DNA of 64,000 nucleotides from Planococcus halotolerans (GCF_003289955.1 NZ_QLZR01000006.1:1-64000), one strand, 5' to 3'; positions 31,551-41,774 are shown, numbered from the stretch's first letter. The notes: generated by a model from the letters alone, not told the origin. Program-made: numbers and translations.

Positions 31551-31584
31551 ATGCCCTGGACTGCAATCAGTCCAGGGCATTTTC
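31551..31584. terminator. Terminator between ykvR and the DUF3006 gene
   Basis: ATGCCCTGGACTG and CAGTCCAGGGCAT form a perfect 13-bp stem with a CAAT loop, then TTTTC. It serves the convergent pair. Confidence 0.85.
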
Positions 31585-31587
31585 AAC

Positions 31588-31848
31588 TTAGTCTCTTTTA
31601 TATTTACTGCCGCTGCTTTTCATCCTTAACTTCTGGGTCATTTCGCCAGCCATTTGTTCTTTATGTTTCCGCTCAGCTTCATCGAGCTGGATGGAAAAGC
31701 AGCCATTTTCCTCATATATTCGGAACCACGAGCCGACCCCGCTCCCATCCGGCAGCTCCCTGAACGGCACAACAATTTCGAAGCCCTGCTCTTCCAGCAG
31801 GATGACGGCTTTTCCCCCGTCTTCAATCCGGTCCAAATAACCTTTCAC
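31588..31848 (-). CDS. DUF3006 domain protein
   Basis: An 86-residue protein with YLDRIEDGGKAVILLEEQGFEIVVPFRELP, the SH3-like DUF3006 pattern, then a basic C-terminal stretch. GTG at 31848 follows GGAGGAG, and this ribosome site lies within the last codons of the upstream MBL gene: 4 bases separate stop and start. DUF3006 genes are known companions of ComEC-like MBL genes; its role may be to assist that secreted enzyme or control it. Confidence 0.82.
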   Translation of the reverse strand: MKGYLDRIEDGGKAVILLEEQGFEIVVPFRELPDGSGVGSWFRIYEENGCFSIQLDEAERKHKEQMAGEMTQKLRMKSSGSKYKRD

Positions 31849-31852
31849 GTAA

Positions 31853-32935
31853 TCACTCCTCCACACAAGCCAGATTCTGCTCTTTGATAGCGTCCACTGT
31901 CGCTTGGCCGATGCCTTTTATTTCCGCTAAATCTTCAACCGTATCAAATGGCCGCAAACGAATGATTTCTTTCGCATACGTTTCACCGATGCCCGCAATC
32001 TGCTCCAGTTCGGCGGTGGAGGCGATATTGATGTTAATGCAGCGGTTCTCCCCTTCAGTCGGAACCCCAGTGCTGCTGGTAACCACATTATAGGAATCGC
32101 CGTCTGTTTCCACAATAACCGTGCCATTAACATCCGTGCCGTATACTTCTGCACCGCTATTTTCAACAGCCGCCAGCACTTCGGCGTGCGGATGGCCGTA
32201 GGAATTATCCGCTCCAGCGCTGTATATCGCCACTTCCGGTGATACGGCCTCCAGGAAAGCGTTGCTTGTCGATGTATTCGAGCCGTGGTGGCCAAGGTGC
32301 AGAATTTCCGCACGCAAGTCGGTTCCGCTGTCGATCATCTCCTGTTCTTCTTTTATCCCTGCGTCTCCTGTGAAAACAAATTGGATGTCACCATACGTCA
32401 GTTTCATGGAAATTGATTCTTCATTGGCGGCGCCAGTAAGCTGTTCGGGGTAAAGAACATCAATACGCATTTTGCCAACGTCGAAAACATCTCCCGCCCT
32501 CGGTTCATAATAATCGGTTCCGCTTGCCTCTATCGACTGCAGGACATTCAAATACGTATTGGAAGTGCTGGGATTTCCCGGCATCCACACTTCTCCCACC
32601 TCGAATTCCCCGATGACTTGCGCGAGTTGGCCGATATGATCAGCATCGGGATGTGTACCTACAGCAATATCGATATCTTTTATGCCAGTTTTTTTCAGAT
32701 AATCGACGGCTTGAGTGGATTTCCAGTGCCCGGCGTCAATCAGAATCGCATGGCCGTCAAACTCAAGCAATGTCGCGTCTCCCTGTCCGACATCGATATA
32801 ATGCACATATAATGTCGGTTCCATTGTGTCTTTAAGCACATCTTCCGGTCCAGCCGGCTTTGTGGGCGCCGCAGTTTCCTGGCATCCCGCAAGCAGACTC
32901 AGCAGCGCAATTAAAAATAATAAAATTCTTTTCAA
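31853..32935 (-). CDS. ComEC/Rec2-like MBL lipoprotein with C-terminal helix-hairpin-helix DNA-binding domain
   Basis: The 360-residue product starts with a lipobox (SLLAGC), so it is exported and anchored. Residues about 45-280 form an MBL domain (YIDVGQGDATLLEFDG, THPDADHIGQL, FTGDAG, LGHHGSN), the type found at the end of ComEC. Residues about 298-357 form a ComEA-like HhH pair (NINIASTAELEQIAGIGETYAKEI and IKGIGQATVDAI). An extracellular, DNA-bound nuclease or phosphodiesterase is likely; substrate untested. TTG start at 32935 with GGGAGTGAG. Followed by the DUF3006 gene. Confidence 0.88.
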   Translation of the reverse strand: MKRILLFLIALLSLLAGCQETAAPTKPAGPEDVLKDTMEPTLYVHYIDVGQGDATLLEFDGHAILIDAGHWKSTQAVDYLKKTGIKDIDIAVGTHPDADHIGQLAQVIGEFEVGEVWMPGNPSTSNTYLNVLQSIEASGTDYYEPRAGDVFDVGKMRIDVLYPEQLTGAANEESISMKLTYGDIQFVFTGDAGIKEEQEMIDSGTDLRAEILHLGHHGSNTSTSNAFLEAVSPEVAIYSAGADNSYGHPHAEVLAAVENSGAEVYGTDVNGTVIVETDGDSYNVVTSSTGVPTEGENRCININIASTAELEQIAGIGETYAKEIIRLRPFDTVEDLAEIKGIGQATVDAIKEQNLACVEE

Positions 32936-33003
32936 AAACTCACTCCCTTATTCACAGTGAATTTTATCACAGCTGCCTCGTAAGCGGGAAAATCGAAACA
33001 CAT

Positions 33004-33038
33004 AAAAAATCCGCCAGAAAGAAAGTCTCCGGCGGATC
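33004..33038 (-). terminator. Terminator of the SDR gene
   Basis: On the minus strand ATCCGCC and GGCGGAT pair around a 15-base loop, followed by TTTTTT. Confidence 0.75.
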
Positions 33039-33043
33039 AGGAA

Positions 33044-33853
33044 TCAGGTCGACATATAATCTCCACCATTCATATGGAGAAATTGTCCCGTCATATAAGA
33101 GTTTTGCGGGTCCGCCAAAAATACATAGGCTTTCACCAGTTCAAAAGGCTGTCCAGGCCGTCCTGCCGGTACATCTTCCCCAAAGTCATCCGCTACGTTA
33201 GGGTTTAAATCACCGAATGTCTTTGTAATCAATGGTGTCCATATCGGACCAGGCGCGATGCCGTTTACGGCAATTTCCTCACGCACAAGACGCCTCGCCA
33301 AAGAACGGGTCATGGCCACCATCGCGCCATTTGCACCCGAGTAATCGATCAAATCCGAATGGCCGCGGTAAGCATTAATAGAGGCTGTGTTGATGATGCG
33401 TGATCCTCTTTTTAGATGAGGCAATGCCGCTCTCACCAAATAGAACATCGCGAAAGCTTTGATTTCGAATGTCTTCAGCATTTGCTCATCGGTTATATCC
33501 AGCGGTGAAGTTTGAGGATATTGGTAGCCGGCATTATTGACGACGATATCAATCTGGCCATATGATTCAAGCGTAAATTGAACAATCTTTTCGCATTCTG
33601 CCGATTTCCCCAAATCTCCCTGGAACGCTTTCGCATCACCACCGTATTTCTCAATGGCTTTTATGGTCGAATTCGCTCCTTCTTCGTTGCCTTTATAGCC
33701 GATGACGACTTTTGCGCCTTCCTTTGCATAAGCTATGGCCACGGCCTGCCCGATTCCACTGCTGCCCCCGGTGATAATTGCCACTTTCCCTTCCAGCGCT
33801 CCACTTGCTTTATAGTCGGCCAAGTCTGTATTATCGAATGATTTATCTGCCAT
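33044..33853 (-). CDS. SDR-family oxidoreductase with Lys-to-Asn change in the active site
   Basis: A 269-residue SDR of the YdaD/YhxD general-stress type: TGGSSGIGQAVA, NNAGYQ and catalytic Ser in NTASINAYRG are present. The Tyr-x-x-x-Lys motif reads YSGAN: the codon at this place is AAT (Asn), confirmed from the nucleotide sequence. In most SDRs this Lys orients the cofactor and lowers the Tyr pKa, so activity may be weak or altered. AGGTG precedes ATG. It is a lone gene between the MBL unit and the glycogen operon. Confidence 0.82.
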   Translation of the reverse strand: MADKSFDNTDLADYKASGALEGKVAIITGGSSGIGQAVAIAYAKEGAKVVIGYKGNEEGANSTIKAIEKYGGDAKAFQGDLGKSAECEKIVQFTLESYGQIDIVVNNAGYQYPQTSPLDITDEQMLKTFEIKAFAMFYLVRAALPHLKRGSRIINTASINAYRGHSDLIDYSGANGAMVAMTRSLARRLVREEIAVNGIAPGPIWTPLITKTFGDLNPNVADDFGEDVPAGRPGQPFELVKAYVFLADPQNSYMTGQFLHMNGGDYMST

Positions 33854-33895
33854 ATGATCACCTGTCCTTTTATTGATTATTGCCGCATTAATCGG

Positions 33896-35344
33896 TTATT
33901 TTGCTGTAAGGTTGCTCACCATTTCCTGATAAAGTTCTTCATAAGCTTTTGCAGACTGCTTCCATGAATAATCTGCATCCATGCCATTCTTTTTAATGGC
34001 TTCCCAGTGCTCAGATTCCTGATAGAGCCTTAACGCCCGTTTCAACGCCTCTGTGAAAAGCGAATTTCGGGTAAAGTCACTCAGAAAACCGTTGCCCGTT
34101 TGTGTAATGCGGTCATATTCAATGACTGTATCTTTCAAGCCCCCTGTCTTATTGGCTACAGGAACGGTTCCGTAACGCATTGAAATAAGCTGGCTTAAAC
34201 CACAGGGTTCAAAATGCGAAGGCATAAGGAAAATATCGGCCCCCGCATAAAGCTGATGTGCAAGGTCCTCGTCGAATCCAATATGCGCCGCCACTTTGTC
34301 CGGAAACTTTTTAGCCAGCTGCCTGAAAAAATCTTCAAATTTCTCTTCTCCTGAACCAAGCAGGATAAATTGCATGTCTTTGGATTGGAGCAATTCAGGC
34401 AGTGTTTCCTCCAGAATATCGATTCCTTTTTGGCCCGCCAGCCTTGAAATCATGACGGTCAACGGGATATTCCCTTTTACTGGCAAGCCCATCAGTGATT
34501 GAGCCTTGCGCTTGTTCACCGCCTTCTCTTCGATTGATGAATGGTCGAATTCCATTTCAATCGCCAGATCTGTAGCGGGATTATAGAATTTTGTGTCCAA
34601 TCCGTTCAGGATTCCGACCAGGTCTTCTTCACGCTTCCGGAGCACTTTCTCTAACCCTTCTCCGTACTGTGAAGTTAAAATTTCGTCACGGTAAGCCGGA
34701 CTGACGGTTGTTACTTTGTCCGCGTATAAAATACCGGTTTTAAGCATATTGTAATTTCCGTTCCATTCGATGGCTGAATCATCAAACTGGCTTTCTTCCA
34801 ACTCAAATCCAGTCGTAAAAACGGATTTCGGGAAAGCCCCTTGAAATTGCAGGTTGTGTATCGTCAACACCGATTTTAAGCCTTCTCCCATATTTTTGAA
34901 TCGGCTGTCTTCCTTCAATAGCAATGGAATAACAGCGGTGTGCCAGTCATGAACATGAATTACATCCGCATTGAGTTCCAGCTTTTTTATGGCTGTCAGG
35001 ACGGCGTTATTAAAAAACCCGAAGCGTTCTCCATCATCAGCCTCGCCATATATTTGGGAACGTCCGAAATATTCCTGATTTTCCAAGAAGAAATACCGGA
35101 CGTTTTCATTTCTGAATTGGTGGATGCTGCATGTTTTTTGCTCCCCGGCAAAAGAGACTGTGATTTCTTCAAGCAATGAAAATTGCTGTACGAATTCTTC
35201 AGCAATCAGGCTGTATTTAGGTAAGAATACGGTAACATCGTGGTCATTTTTCGCCAATTCCTTCGGCAATGCCCCAATTACGTCAGCCAGCCCTCCCGTT
35301 TTGGCAAAAGGTACACATTCCGCCGCCGCCATAATAATTTTCAT
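33896..35344 (-). CDS. glgA: Glycogen synthase
   Basis: A 482-residue GT5 enzyme that transfers glucose from ADP-glucose to growing alpha-1,4-glucan. The N-terminal FAKTGGLADVIGALPKEL (ADP-glucose site) and the C-terminal FEPCGLSQLISMRYGTVPV with the catalytic Glu are intact. Its ATG overlaps the TGA of glgD by 4 bases. It is the last gene of glgB-glgC-glgD-glgA; no glgP follows, so phosphorolytic degradation must be coded elsewhere. Confidence 0.95.
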   Translation of the reverse strand: MKIIMAAAECVPFAKTGGLADVIGALPKELAKNDHDVTVFLPKYSLIAEEFVQQFSLLEEITVSFAGEQKTCSIHQFRNENVRYFFLENQEYFGRSQIYGEADDGERFGFFNNAVLTAIKKLELNADVIHVHDWHTAVIPLLLKEDSRFKNMGEGLKSVLTIHNLQFQGAFPKSVFTTGFELEESQFDDSAIEWNGNYNMLKTGILYADKVTTVSPAYRDEILTSQYGEGLEKVLRKREEDLVGILNGLDTKFYNPATDLAIEMEFDHSSIEEKAVNKRKAQSLMGLPVKGNIPLTVMISRLAGQKGIDILEETLPELLQSKDMQFILLGSGEEKFEDFFRQLAKKFPDKVAAHIGFDEDLAHQLYAGADIFLMPSHFEPCGLSQLISMRYGTVPVANKTGGLKDTVIEYDRITQTGNGFLSDFTRNSLFTEALKRALRLYQESEHWEAIKKNGMDADYSWKQSAKAYEELYQEMVSNLTAK

Positions 35345-36363
35345 AATTCTTCTCCCTCCGACACTATACTGCCTTTGCGGATGACCACCGGCTTTTCTTT
35401 TGTCCCGTGGACCACACTGCCGGCTTTGATGCGCACATCTTTATCCGCAATCACATAAAGTAAATCACAATTTTCTTCTATTACACATTTTTGCATGATG
35501 ATGCACTTTTCAATCTTCGAATTTTTGCCGATTTCCACCGCTCTGCTTAGAATGCTGTCCCTGATCTCCCCTTCGAGCAAGCTGCCATTCGCTACCAGCG
35601 ACCGTTTAACATTGGATCCTTTCATATATTTTGTCGGCGGTTCATCTTTGACTTTCGTATAAGTCGGCCGTTCTGGCAGAAATAGCTGCCTCCATGTAAT
35701 TTCGTTCAACAGCGCCATTGATTCATTGAAATAGCTTTCCATTGAATTGATCAGGACGAAATAACCTTCATATTCGTATTGAGCGAAGGTATAAGGTTTT
35801 TTCTTCAGATTAACGACATCTTCCACACTTACAACCCGGTTTTCCCGAAAACCTTTAATCATCTGCATCAATAATTCTTTGGATAATATATAAGATTTCA
35901 TACACTCACCATCACGGACCGCTTCTGTGATATCAGCTCCTGACGCTAAATGCTTTTCCAGCATATCGTTATAGTCCAATTGAGAAATGGAAAAGGCACA
36001 GGTCACCACGATGTGGGGCTGCGTGCTTTTATTGAAAAAATTGAGGTGATCTTCCAGTGCTGCAAATGAGCCGACACTCAATTGATCGCCTTCCCTTTGG
36101 GATGTCGGCAAAAAGTAAAGGCCGTTCCTGCGCCGATCCAGATCCCAGCTCTTGCCTTTGCCGATATGGTCCATCAGCGAAACGCTTTGCTGCGAAGCAA
36201 AGACCCCGACAGAGTTAATATTTGAGTTTACGATGTTGGATAATGCGAAATCGATCAAGCGATAACGCCCTGCAAATGGAATTGAAGCCGAAGATCTGTA
36301 CATCGCCAATTCCTTTAAGCCAGGGATAGTGACTGTCGCATCAATTACTGCTGCTAAACGCAT
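35341..36363 (-). CDS. glgD: Glucose-1-phosphate adenylyltransferase, GlgD subunit
   Basis: This 340-residue protein aligns with ADP-glucose pyrophosphorylase but its start, [21 protein letters not shown], lacks the glycine-rich AGGxGTRL nucleotide loop of GlgC. It keeps [20 protein letters not shown] and the C-terminal left-handed beta-helix. Such GlgD subunits pair with GlgC and modulate activity. ATG at 36363 is preferred (GGGAG 8 bases before). It overlaps the end of glgC by 23 bases. Confidence 0.93.
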   Translation of the reverse strand: MRLAAVIDATVTIPGLKELAMYRSSASIPFAGRYRLIDFALSNIVNSNINSVGVFASQQSVSLMDHIGKGKSWDLDRRRNGLYFLPTSQREGDQLSVGSFAALEDHLNFFNKSTQPHIVVTCAFSISQLDYNDMLEKHLASGADITEAVRDGECMKSYILSKELLMQMIKGFRENRVVSVEDVVNLKKKPYTFAQYEYEGYFVLINSMESYFNESMALLNEITWRQLFLPERPTYTKVKDEPPTKYMKGSNVKRSLVANGSLLEGEIRDSILSRAVEIGKNSKIEKCIIMQKCVIEENCDLLYVIADKDVRIKAGSVVHGTKEKPVVIRKGSIVSEGEEL

Positions 36364-37507
36364 CGTCTTCACTCCCTTCCCAGTTTTCGATTGTTTCCTT
36401 GGTTAAAAGAGTGATTGCCCCGTCATTTTTCTGCAGCTTAAAGTTGGCCGGAATATCGAGGTCAGGTGTTATAATAGCCCGCCTGATTTTTGCACCCTTC
36501 CCGACCACTGAACCTGCCATGATTACGCACTCATCAATTTCCGCACCTTCTTTAATATGGACATCCTGCGAAATAACCGATTTCCGCACCTTTCCTTCGA
36601 TGATGCATCCTTCATTTATAAAAGATTCCTCTATTTCACAAGTTTCGGTCACTACTTGTGGAGGGAGCTGCGGGTTGGAGGAAAATATACGCCATGCTGA
36701 ATCATGGAGGACCAGACCGGAGTCGAGATCCAATAAATCCATGTTCGCGTCCCATAAACTGTCCACCGTGCCCACGTCTTTCCAATAGCCTTTATAAGGA
36801 TAAGCAGCCATCTTTTCATTGCCTTCAAGCATTGCCGGAATGATGTCTTTTCCGAAATCATGGCTGGAGTCTTCGTTTTCGGCATCTCTTGCCAAATACT
36901 CCTTGAGTTTTTGATAATTAAAAATGTAAACGCCCATTGATGCCAAATTGCTTTTTGGGTCTTTCGGTTTTTCAACAAATCGCGTTACCTGCATTTGGTC
37001 ATCCGTCTCCATCAGTCCAAAGCGGCTGGCTTCTTCCCATGGAACTTCAATAACCGAGATGGTAGCAGCAGCTTGTTGTTTTATATGAAAATCGAGCATC
37101 AGCATATAATTCATCTTATAGATATGGTCCCCTGATAGAATCAGCACGTACTCGGGTTGATGCGCCTCCAAAAATTTCATGTTCTGGAAAATTGCATTTG
37201 CCGTACCGTCATACCATTTGATGCCGTCAGCTTCTGCATAAGGCGGAAGCATCGTGACGCCGCCATCGCGGCGGTCAAGGTCCCAGGGGGTTCCGAGACC
37301 AATATATTGATGCAAAAGATGCGGTTGATATTGTGTTAAGACACCGACTGTATGAATCTCGGAATTGGTGCAATTGGATAAAGGAAAATCTATGATGCGG
37401 TATTTTCCGCCAAATGGAATTGCGGGTTTCGCAACCGTGTAGGTAAGTTCTTTCAGCCGGGTTCCTTGCCCGCCGGCCAACAGCATTGCAACCATCTGCT
37501 TTTTCAA
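36341..37507 (-). CDS. glgC: Glucose-1-phosphate adenylyltransferase, catalytic subunit
   Basis: The 388-residue enzyme makes ADP-glucose from ATP and glucose-1-phosphate, the committed step of glycogen synthesis. [39 protein letters not shown] and VEKPKDP motifs are intact, with the beta-helix C terminus. TTG at 37507 gives [10 protein letters not shown] as in Bacillus GlgC, follows GGGAG by 9 bases, and overlaps the stop of glgB by 4 bases. Confidence 0.95.
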   Translation of the reverse strand: MKKQMVAMLLAGGQGTRLKELTYTVAKPAIPFGGKYRIIDFPLSNCTNSEIHTVGVLTQYQPHLLHQYIGLGTPWDLDRRDGGVTMLPPYAEADGIKWYDGTANAIFQNMKFLEAHQPEYVLILSGDHIYKMNYMLMLDFHIKQQAAATISVIEVPWEEASRFGLMETDDQMQVTRFVEKPKDPKSNLASMGVYIFNYQKLKEYLARDAENEDSSHDFGKDIIPAMLEGNEKMAAYPYKGYWKDVGTVDSLWDANMDLLDLDSGLVLHDSAWRIFSSNPQLPPQVVTETCEIEESFINEGCIIEGKVRKSVISQDVHIKEGAEIDECVIMAGSVVGKGAKIRRAIITPDLDIPANFKLQKNDGAITLLTKETIENWEGSEDDAFSSSN

Positions 37508-39387
37508 TCCGCTTCGCTCCCTTTCTCTATCAATTTCCAGATACACATCGTAAATGCAGGCAATTCAATTTTAATGGACCTTTCCTGGCCATCTGCACTG
37601 ACACCTTCAGCTGGAGCTGTGCGAGCCATACTGCTCTGGACCCCTCCATATTCGGCAGCGGCACTTGAAAAGACTTGTTCATACTTCCCGCCACCCGGTA
37701 CTCCTACACGAAACTCTGGGTATGCATGGTTGGAGAAATTACAAAGGATGATGCATTCTTCTTCAGGATTTTTCCCTCTTCGAATAAAAGAAGCAACACT
37801 TTGTTCATGATTATCCGCATCAAGCCATGTAAAACCCTTCGGATGATCGTCCAACTGATACAACGAGACCTCACCCTTATAAAAAGCCAGAAGATCTTTA
37901 GTAAAATAAGCCATCCGCTGATGCGCATCCGTTTCAAGAGAGGCCCAGTCCAGTTCCGGCTTGAATTCCCATTCGTCAAAATGGCCGAATTCCTGGCCCA
38001 TGAATAATAGCTTTTTACCTGGATGGGTTATCCAGAAGCCCAGCAGCAAACGCAATTGGCTGAATTTCTCTTCTATTGTCCCCGGCAATTTATTCAATAA
38101 TGATTTTTCACCATGAACGACTTCGTCGTGCGAAAAAGCTAAGATATACCGTTCATCGTATTGATACATAAGCGAAAAGTTCATCTTCTCGTGGTGCTCC
38201 GAGCGTTCCGACGGCTGCTCTTTCATATAGGCAAGCGTGTCGTGCATCCAGCCGAAATTCCATTTATAATCAAAACCGACTCCATTGTCTTCCGGGGTAT
38301 GCGTCACTTTTGGATGCCCCCACGCATCTTCGGCAATAAGAATGGAATCGGGAAACGCCCGTTTCAAACCGGACACCAGATTCCTCAAGAAACCTTTACC
38401 TTCAGCATTGAAAGGCCGGGACTCCTCGTTCGGTATGAACAGCTGAGTGATGACTGCATCCATACGAAAGCCGTCAAACTTGAATTCATCCAGCCAATAA
38501 TGGGCACTGGATAATAAAAAACTCACCACTTCCCCTTTTCTGATATCAAAATTCAAGGTGCCCCAATCGTGGTTCACTCTTCTTTCTTCACGGGATTCTT
38601 CGTAAAGCGGTTTTCCGTTGAATAAAGAAAGCGCAAAAGCATCACTGCAGAAGTGTCCGGGAATCCAATCCAAAAATAATCCGATTCCATTTTCTGCACA
38701 TACGGAAACAAAGTATTTTAAATCATCTGCAGTTCCATAGCGTATTGTAGGGGCAAAATAGCCCGTTGCCTGATAACCCCAGGACTCATCAAGAGGATGT
38801 TCGGTGATCGGGAGAATTTCGATATGAGTAAAACCCAGGTTTTTGACGTAAGGAACCAGTTCATCAGCCAATTCACGGTAGTTCAAAAAACCGCCTTGTT
38901 CGTTCCGTTTCCAGGTGCCGATATGCAGTTCATAAATTGCCATCGGCTTTTCGACATGGTTATCAGCAAGTTTTTTCTTTTCCCTCATAACCGCCTCTTG
39001 CCATTTATGCCGGGAGGGTGCTGCAATTACCGATTTTGTTTGCGGCCTCATTTCTCCTTGTCTGGCGTAAGGATCGGATTTCTCGAGAAGTTCACCGTTT
39101 GGCAAAAGAAGTTCATAGATATATGAATATCCCGTCAGTTCCCCCGGCACACGCGTTTGCCAAACCGTTTCATCATATGGCAGCCGGTTCATTTCATAGG
39201 AATTCCGCTCGTTCGATATCGGATTGAAAACCACAGCAGTCACTTTTTCCACCTCTGGTACCCATAAAGTAAAAGAAGTGTGACCCTCTTCCGATTTGAC
39301 TCCAAAATAACGGTAAGCATCTGTCATACGGCCTTCATGGAAGTCTTTCAATTTTTCTGCAGTCAATTCTTCATCCTGAATGATCAT
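37504..39387 (-). CDS. glgB: 1,4-alpha-glucan branching enzyme
   Basis: A 627-residue GH13 enzyme with an N-terminal CBM48 (about residues 20-110) and a catalytic barrel: [15 protein letters not shown] with the nucleophile Asp, LIAEDAWG with the acid Glu, and [13 protein letters not shown]. It cuts alpha-1,4 chains and re-attaches them as alpha-1,6 branches. First gene of the glgBCDA operon; AAGGAGGGG precedes ATG. In many firmicutes this operon is sporulation- or carbon-controlled; I see no clear operator here. Confidence 0.95.
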   Translation of the reverse strand: MIIQDEELTAEKLKDFHEGRMTDAYRYFGVKSEEGHTSFTLWVPEVEKVTAVVFNPISNERNSYEMNRLPYDETVWQTRVPGELTGYSYIYELLLPNGELLEKSDPYARQGEMRPQTKSVIAAPSRHKWQEAVMREKKKLADNHVEKPMAIYELHIGTWKRNEQGGFLNYRELADELVPYVKNLGFTHIEILPITEHPLDESWGYQATGYFAPTIRYGTADDLKYFVSVCAENGIGLFLDWIPGHFCSDAFALSLFNGKPLYEESREERRVNHDWGTLNFDIRKGEVVSFLLSSAHYWLDEFKFDGFRMDAVITQLFIPNEESRPFNAEGKGFLRNLVSGLKRAFPDSILIAEDAWGHPKVTHTPEDNGVGFDYKWNFGWMHDTLAYMKEQPSERSEHHEKMNFSLMYQYDERYILAFSHDEVVHGEKSLLNKLPGTIEEKFSQLRLLLGFWITHPGKKLLFMGQEFGHFDEWEFKPELDWASLETDAHQRMAYFTKDLLAFYKGEVSLYQLDDHPKGFTWLDADNHEQSVASFIRRGKNPEEECIILCNFSNHAYPEFRVGVPGGGKYEQVFSSAAAEYGGVQSSMARTAPAEGVSADGQERSIKIELPAFTMCIWKLIEKGSEAD

Positions 39388-39570
39388 GTTGAACCCCTCC
39401 TTACATCGCCTTTCCTTAATTATCTATCTTTAGTAGATTCTACACGCCGCATGATAATCCTTTGTAAATTAACTAAATTTTTTGTTAATTATATTTCAAG
39501 TATATATTATTTTTCTTTTTTCATCAGTTGTTCGAAATATTTACACATAATTCTAAAGCCCGGGACTTGT

Positions 39571-39600
39571 TTGACGACACTATATCCTCTACGCTTATAA
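39571..39600 (+). promoter_or_regulatory. Candidate promoter of the sco gene
   Basis: TTGACG (39571-39576), 18 bases, TTATAA (39595-39600), 37 bases before the chosen start of the Sco1 gene. Confidence 0.5.
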
Positions 39601-39636
39601 GGATTCATGAAAGAACTTCAGAAAGGACGGGTACTA

Positions 39637-40215
39637 TTGCTGAAAACAAAGTGGTTTACCCTTTTAATAATGGTAAGTCTTTTCCTTGCTGGCTGCGGGC
39701 AGGAAATAAAAGATCCCGTCAGTTGGGAAGTAGAGGATTTCACTTTTACCAATCAAGATAATGAAGAAGTCAGCCTGGCTGATCTGCAAGGCGAGGTTTG
39801 GTTAGCGGATTTTGTATTCACCAACTGTACGACAGTCTGCTTGCCGATGATGGCAAACATGACCGAATTGCAGGATCAGCTGAAGCAGGAAGGGCTGGAT
39901 GTGAGAATCGTTTCTTTCAGCGTGGATCCGACAGTTGATACACCGGAAGTCTTAAAGTCGTATGCCGAGAATTACGGCGCGGACCTCAGCAGCTGGGACT
40001 TGCTGACAGGTTATTCTCCTGAAAAAATCGACGCATTCGCGATGAAAAGTTTTCAAAGCGTCGCCAGAAAACCAGCGAACGAAGACCAGGTTGTCCACGG
40101 CACATCTTTCTATCTCGTCGATCAGGAGGGTGTCGTCCGAAAATTTTATGACGGCATCAATCCGCCCACAGAAGAAATCATAAGTGATATCGAAATCCTT
40201 TTGGCGGAGGAATAA
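39637..40215 (+). CDS. Sco1/SenC family lipoprotein (cytochrome oxidase CuA assembly)
   Basis: A 192-residue thioredoxin-fold lipoprotein: lipobox FLAGC near residue 20, the copper motif CTTVC near 68 (CxxxC) and the distant ligand His in VHGTSF near 157. Sco proteins deliver copper or act as thiol reductases for the CuA site of cytochrome c oxidase, outside the membrane. TTG at 39637 is chosen because AAAGGA lies 9 bases before it. The next gene begins 3 bases after its stop. Confidence 0.88.
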   Translation: MLKTKWFTLLIMVSLFLAGCGQEIKDPVSWEVEDFTFTNQDNEEVSLADLQGEVWLADFVFTNCTTVCLPMMANMTELQDQLKQEGLDVRIVSFSVDPTVDTPEVLKSYAENYGADLSSWDLLTGYSPEKIDAFAMKSFQSVARKPANEDQVVHGTSFYLVDQEGVVRKFYDGINPPTEEIISDIEILLAEE

Positions 40216-40218
40216 GCG

Positions 40219-40548
40219 ATGAAAAAGACGAATATTTGGATCATTCTCGGTATTGTGGCTGCAGCTGCGTTTCTGATTTTCCTTTTTGTGCCGCGCGAGA
40301 ATGTTCCCCCGCCTAATACAAGGGTAGTTTTGGAGCATACCTTCCGGACTTACATCGCCCCTTCATGCTTTCAAGAAGCGGACGCGACGAATTACCTTGA
40401 GGAATCGACCTTGCAGCAGGCCCGGGAACTGAATTATCCGCCGCATACAGAATGTACGGCTGAAGCTTTCGAAGGAAACGTGGAAAGCCGATTCACAAGC
40501 ATTTTGAAAGAATTCGGTGTCATAGAAAAAGAATCAGGGGATTGGTAA
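40219..40548 (+). CDS. Membrane-anchored protein of unknown function coupled to sco
   Basis: A 109-residue protein with one N-terminal membrane segment (about residues 5-24) and an extracytoplasmic domain holding two cysteines about 29 residues apart (PSCF and TECT). It starts 3 bases after the sco stop, with GGAGG inside sco, so they are coexpressed. The cysteines could be substrates or partners for Sco as a thiol reductase or metallochaperone; this is inference. No family recognised. Confidence 0.65.
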   Translation: MKKTNIWIILGIVAAAAFLIFLFVPRENVPPPNTRVVLEHTFRTYIAPSCFQEADATNYLEESTLQQARELNYPPHTECTAEAFEGNVESRFTSILKEFGVIEKESGDW

Positions 40549-40552
40549 AAAG

Positions 40553-40591
40553 AAAACAGGCCGCGGACAAATGTCCGCAGCCTGTTTTTTA
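40553..40591. terminator. Terminator between the sco unit and the lactonase gene
   Basis: AAAACAGGC, GCGGACA, then TGTCCGC and GCCTGTTTTTT form a strong stem with one bulge on each side; it is bidirectional. Confidence 0.85.
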
Positions 40592-41635
40592 TATGGTCCG
40601 TCCGATGAATTTCACACAGACCGGTGATACAGTTTTTACTTCTTGCGTAAGTTCAATAGGCCGTCCATCTTCCAGTTTCAAAACTGTCAGTGAATCCGAT
40701 TTCTCATTAGCTGCAATCAGCCATCCTCCACCAGGAACCAATGAGAAATGACGCGGCCCTGCACCGCCGCTGCTTGTGAATTCCGGGCTGTGAAGTTTGC
40801 CGCCTTCATCGATTTCGAAAGAGACGATGCTGTCGTGCCCTCTGTTTGAAGCGTAAAGGAATTTACCATCTTTTGATACAGCCACTTCGGCAGCAGTATT
40901 TTCTCCTTCAAAAGCAGTCGGCAAAAGTGATACTCGCTGAATTTGCTTAATTCCGCTTTCCCGCTCAAGCGAAAAAACTGTCATTGTTGAATCGAGTTCT
41001 CCAAGCGAATAAAACAACGGCAATTCCGGATGGAAAGCCAGGTGCCTCGGCCCGCTTCCCGGTTCGGCATCGTACGCATGGTCAAGCTCCAGTTTCCCGC
41101 TTTGCATATCAAGCCGATAAAAATAAATTGTATCCGTTCCCAGATCCGATACTGCAAACAATTCTTTTCCTGGAACCTGGATAATGGAATGCGGGTGGGC
41201 AGCATCCTGCCTTTCTTCGTTCGGTCCTGTTCCTTCATGCTGTACAGAATCGGCCATTTCACCGATTGCCCCGTCTTCTTTCAGTTCAAATACATTTACG
41301 TTGCCGCCGGAATAATTGACGGACAACAGCCATTTGCCGCTGCGGTCAATCGTGACATAAGCCGGATGATCGCCATTGCCGCTGCTGCGGCTGTACTCTT
41401 TTATCATTTCGCTATCCAAATTAAAATTATAGGATACCAGTTCACCGTTGAAGTCTTCACTGCCGGACACCGCCATTTCCTGTGACGGATGGATTGTGAG
41501 GAACGATGGACGTTCGATCCCGCTGACACCCGCTATCTCCTTCAGCTCTCCCGCATCCGTATCGAATTGCCACAGCTTGATGCCTTTTTCATCCCGAGTC
41601 GCATAAGATCCTGTAAGCACATGAAGAATTGCCAA
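40589..41635 (-). CDS. 6-phosphogluconolactonase (seven-bladed propeller, YkgB-like)
   Basis: The 348-residue protein matches the lactonase beta-propeller family: LTGSYATRDEKGIKLWQFD at the start, repeated blade motifs such as HPSQEMAVS and GSGPRHLAFHPE, and KDGKFLYASNRGHDSIVSF. It hydrolyses 6-phosphogluconolactone in the oxidative pentose phosphate pathway. TTG at 41635 follows GGAGGAG by 6 bases. Monocistronic, with a strong terminator. Confidence 0.85.
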   Translation of the reverse strand: MAILHVLTGSYATRDEKGIKLWQFDTDAGELKEIAGVSGIERPSFLTIHPSQEMAVSGSEDFNGELVSYNFNLDSEMIKEYSRSSGNGDHPAYVTIDRSGKWLLSVNYSGGNVNVFELKEDGAIGEMADSVQHEGTGPNEERQDAAHPHSIIQVPGKELFAVSDLGTDTIYFYRLDMQSGKLELDHAYDAEPGSGPRHLAFHPELPLFYSLGELDSTMTVFSLERESGIKQIQRVSLLPTAFEGENTAAEVAVSKDGKFLYASNRGHDSIVSFEIDEGGKLHSPEFTSSGGAGPRHFSLVPGGGWLIAANEKSDSLTVLKLEDGRPIELTQEVKTVSPVCVKFIGRTI

Positions 41636-41774
41636 ACAAAACTCCTCCTTCTGCATCGCCGATTTCCACTCACCTTCGGCTAAAGTTATATATAGCCTAT
41701 CAAACCGTATACATCTCGGCTACTTATAATATTTGACTAAAGAAAATCCACCCTCTAAAAGGTGGATAATCGCT

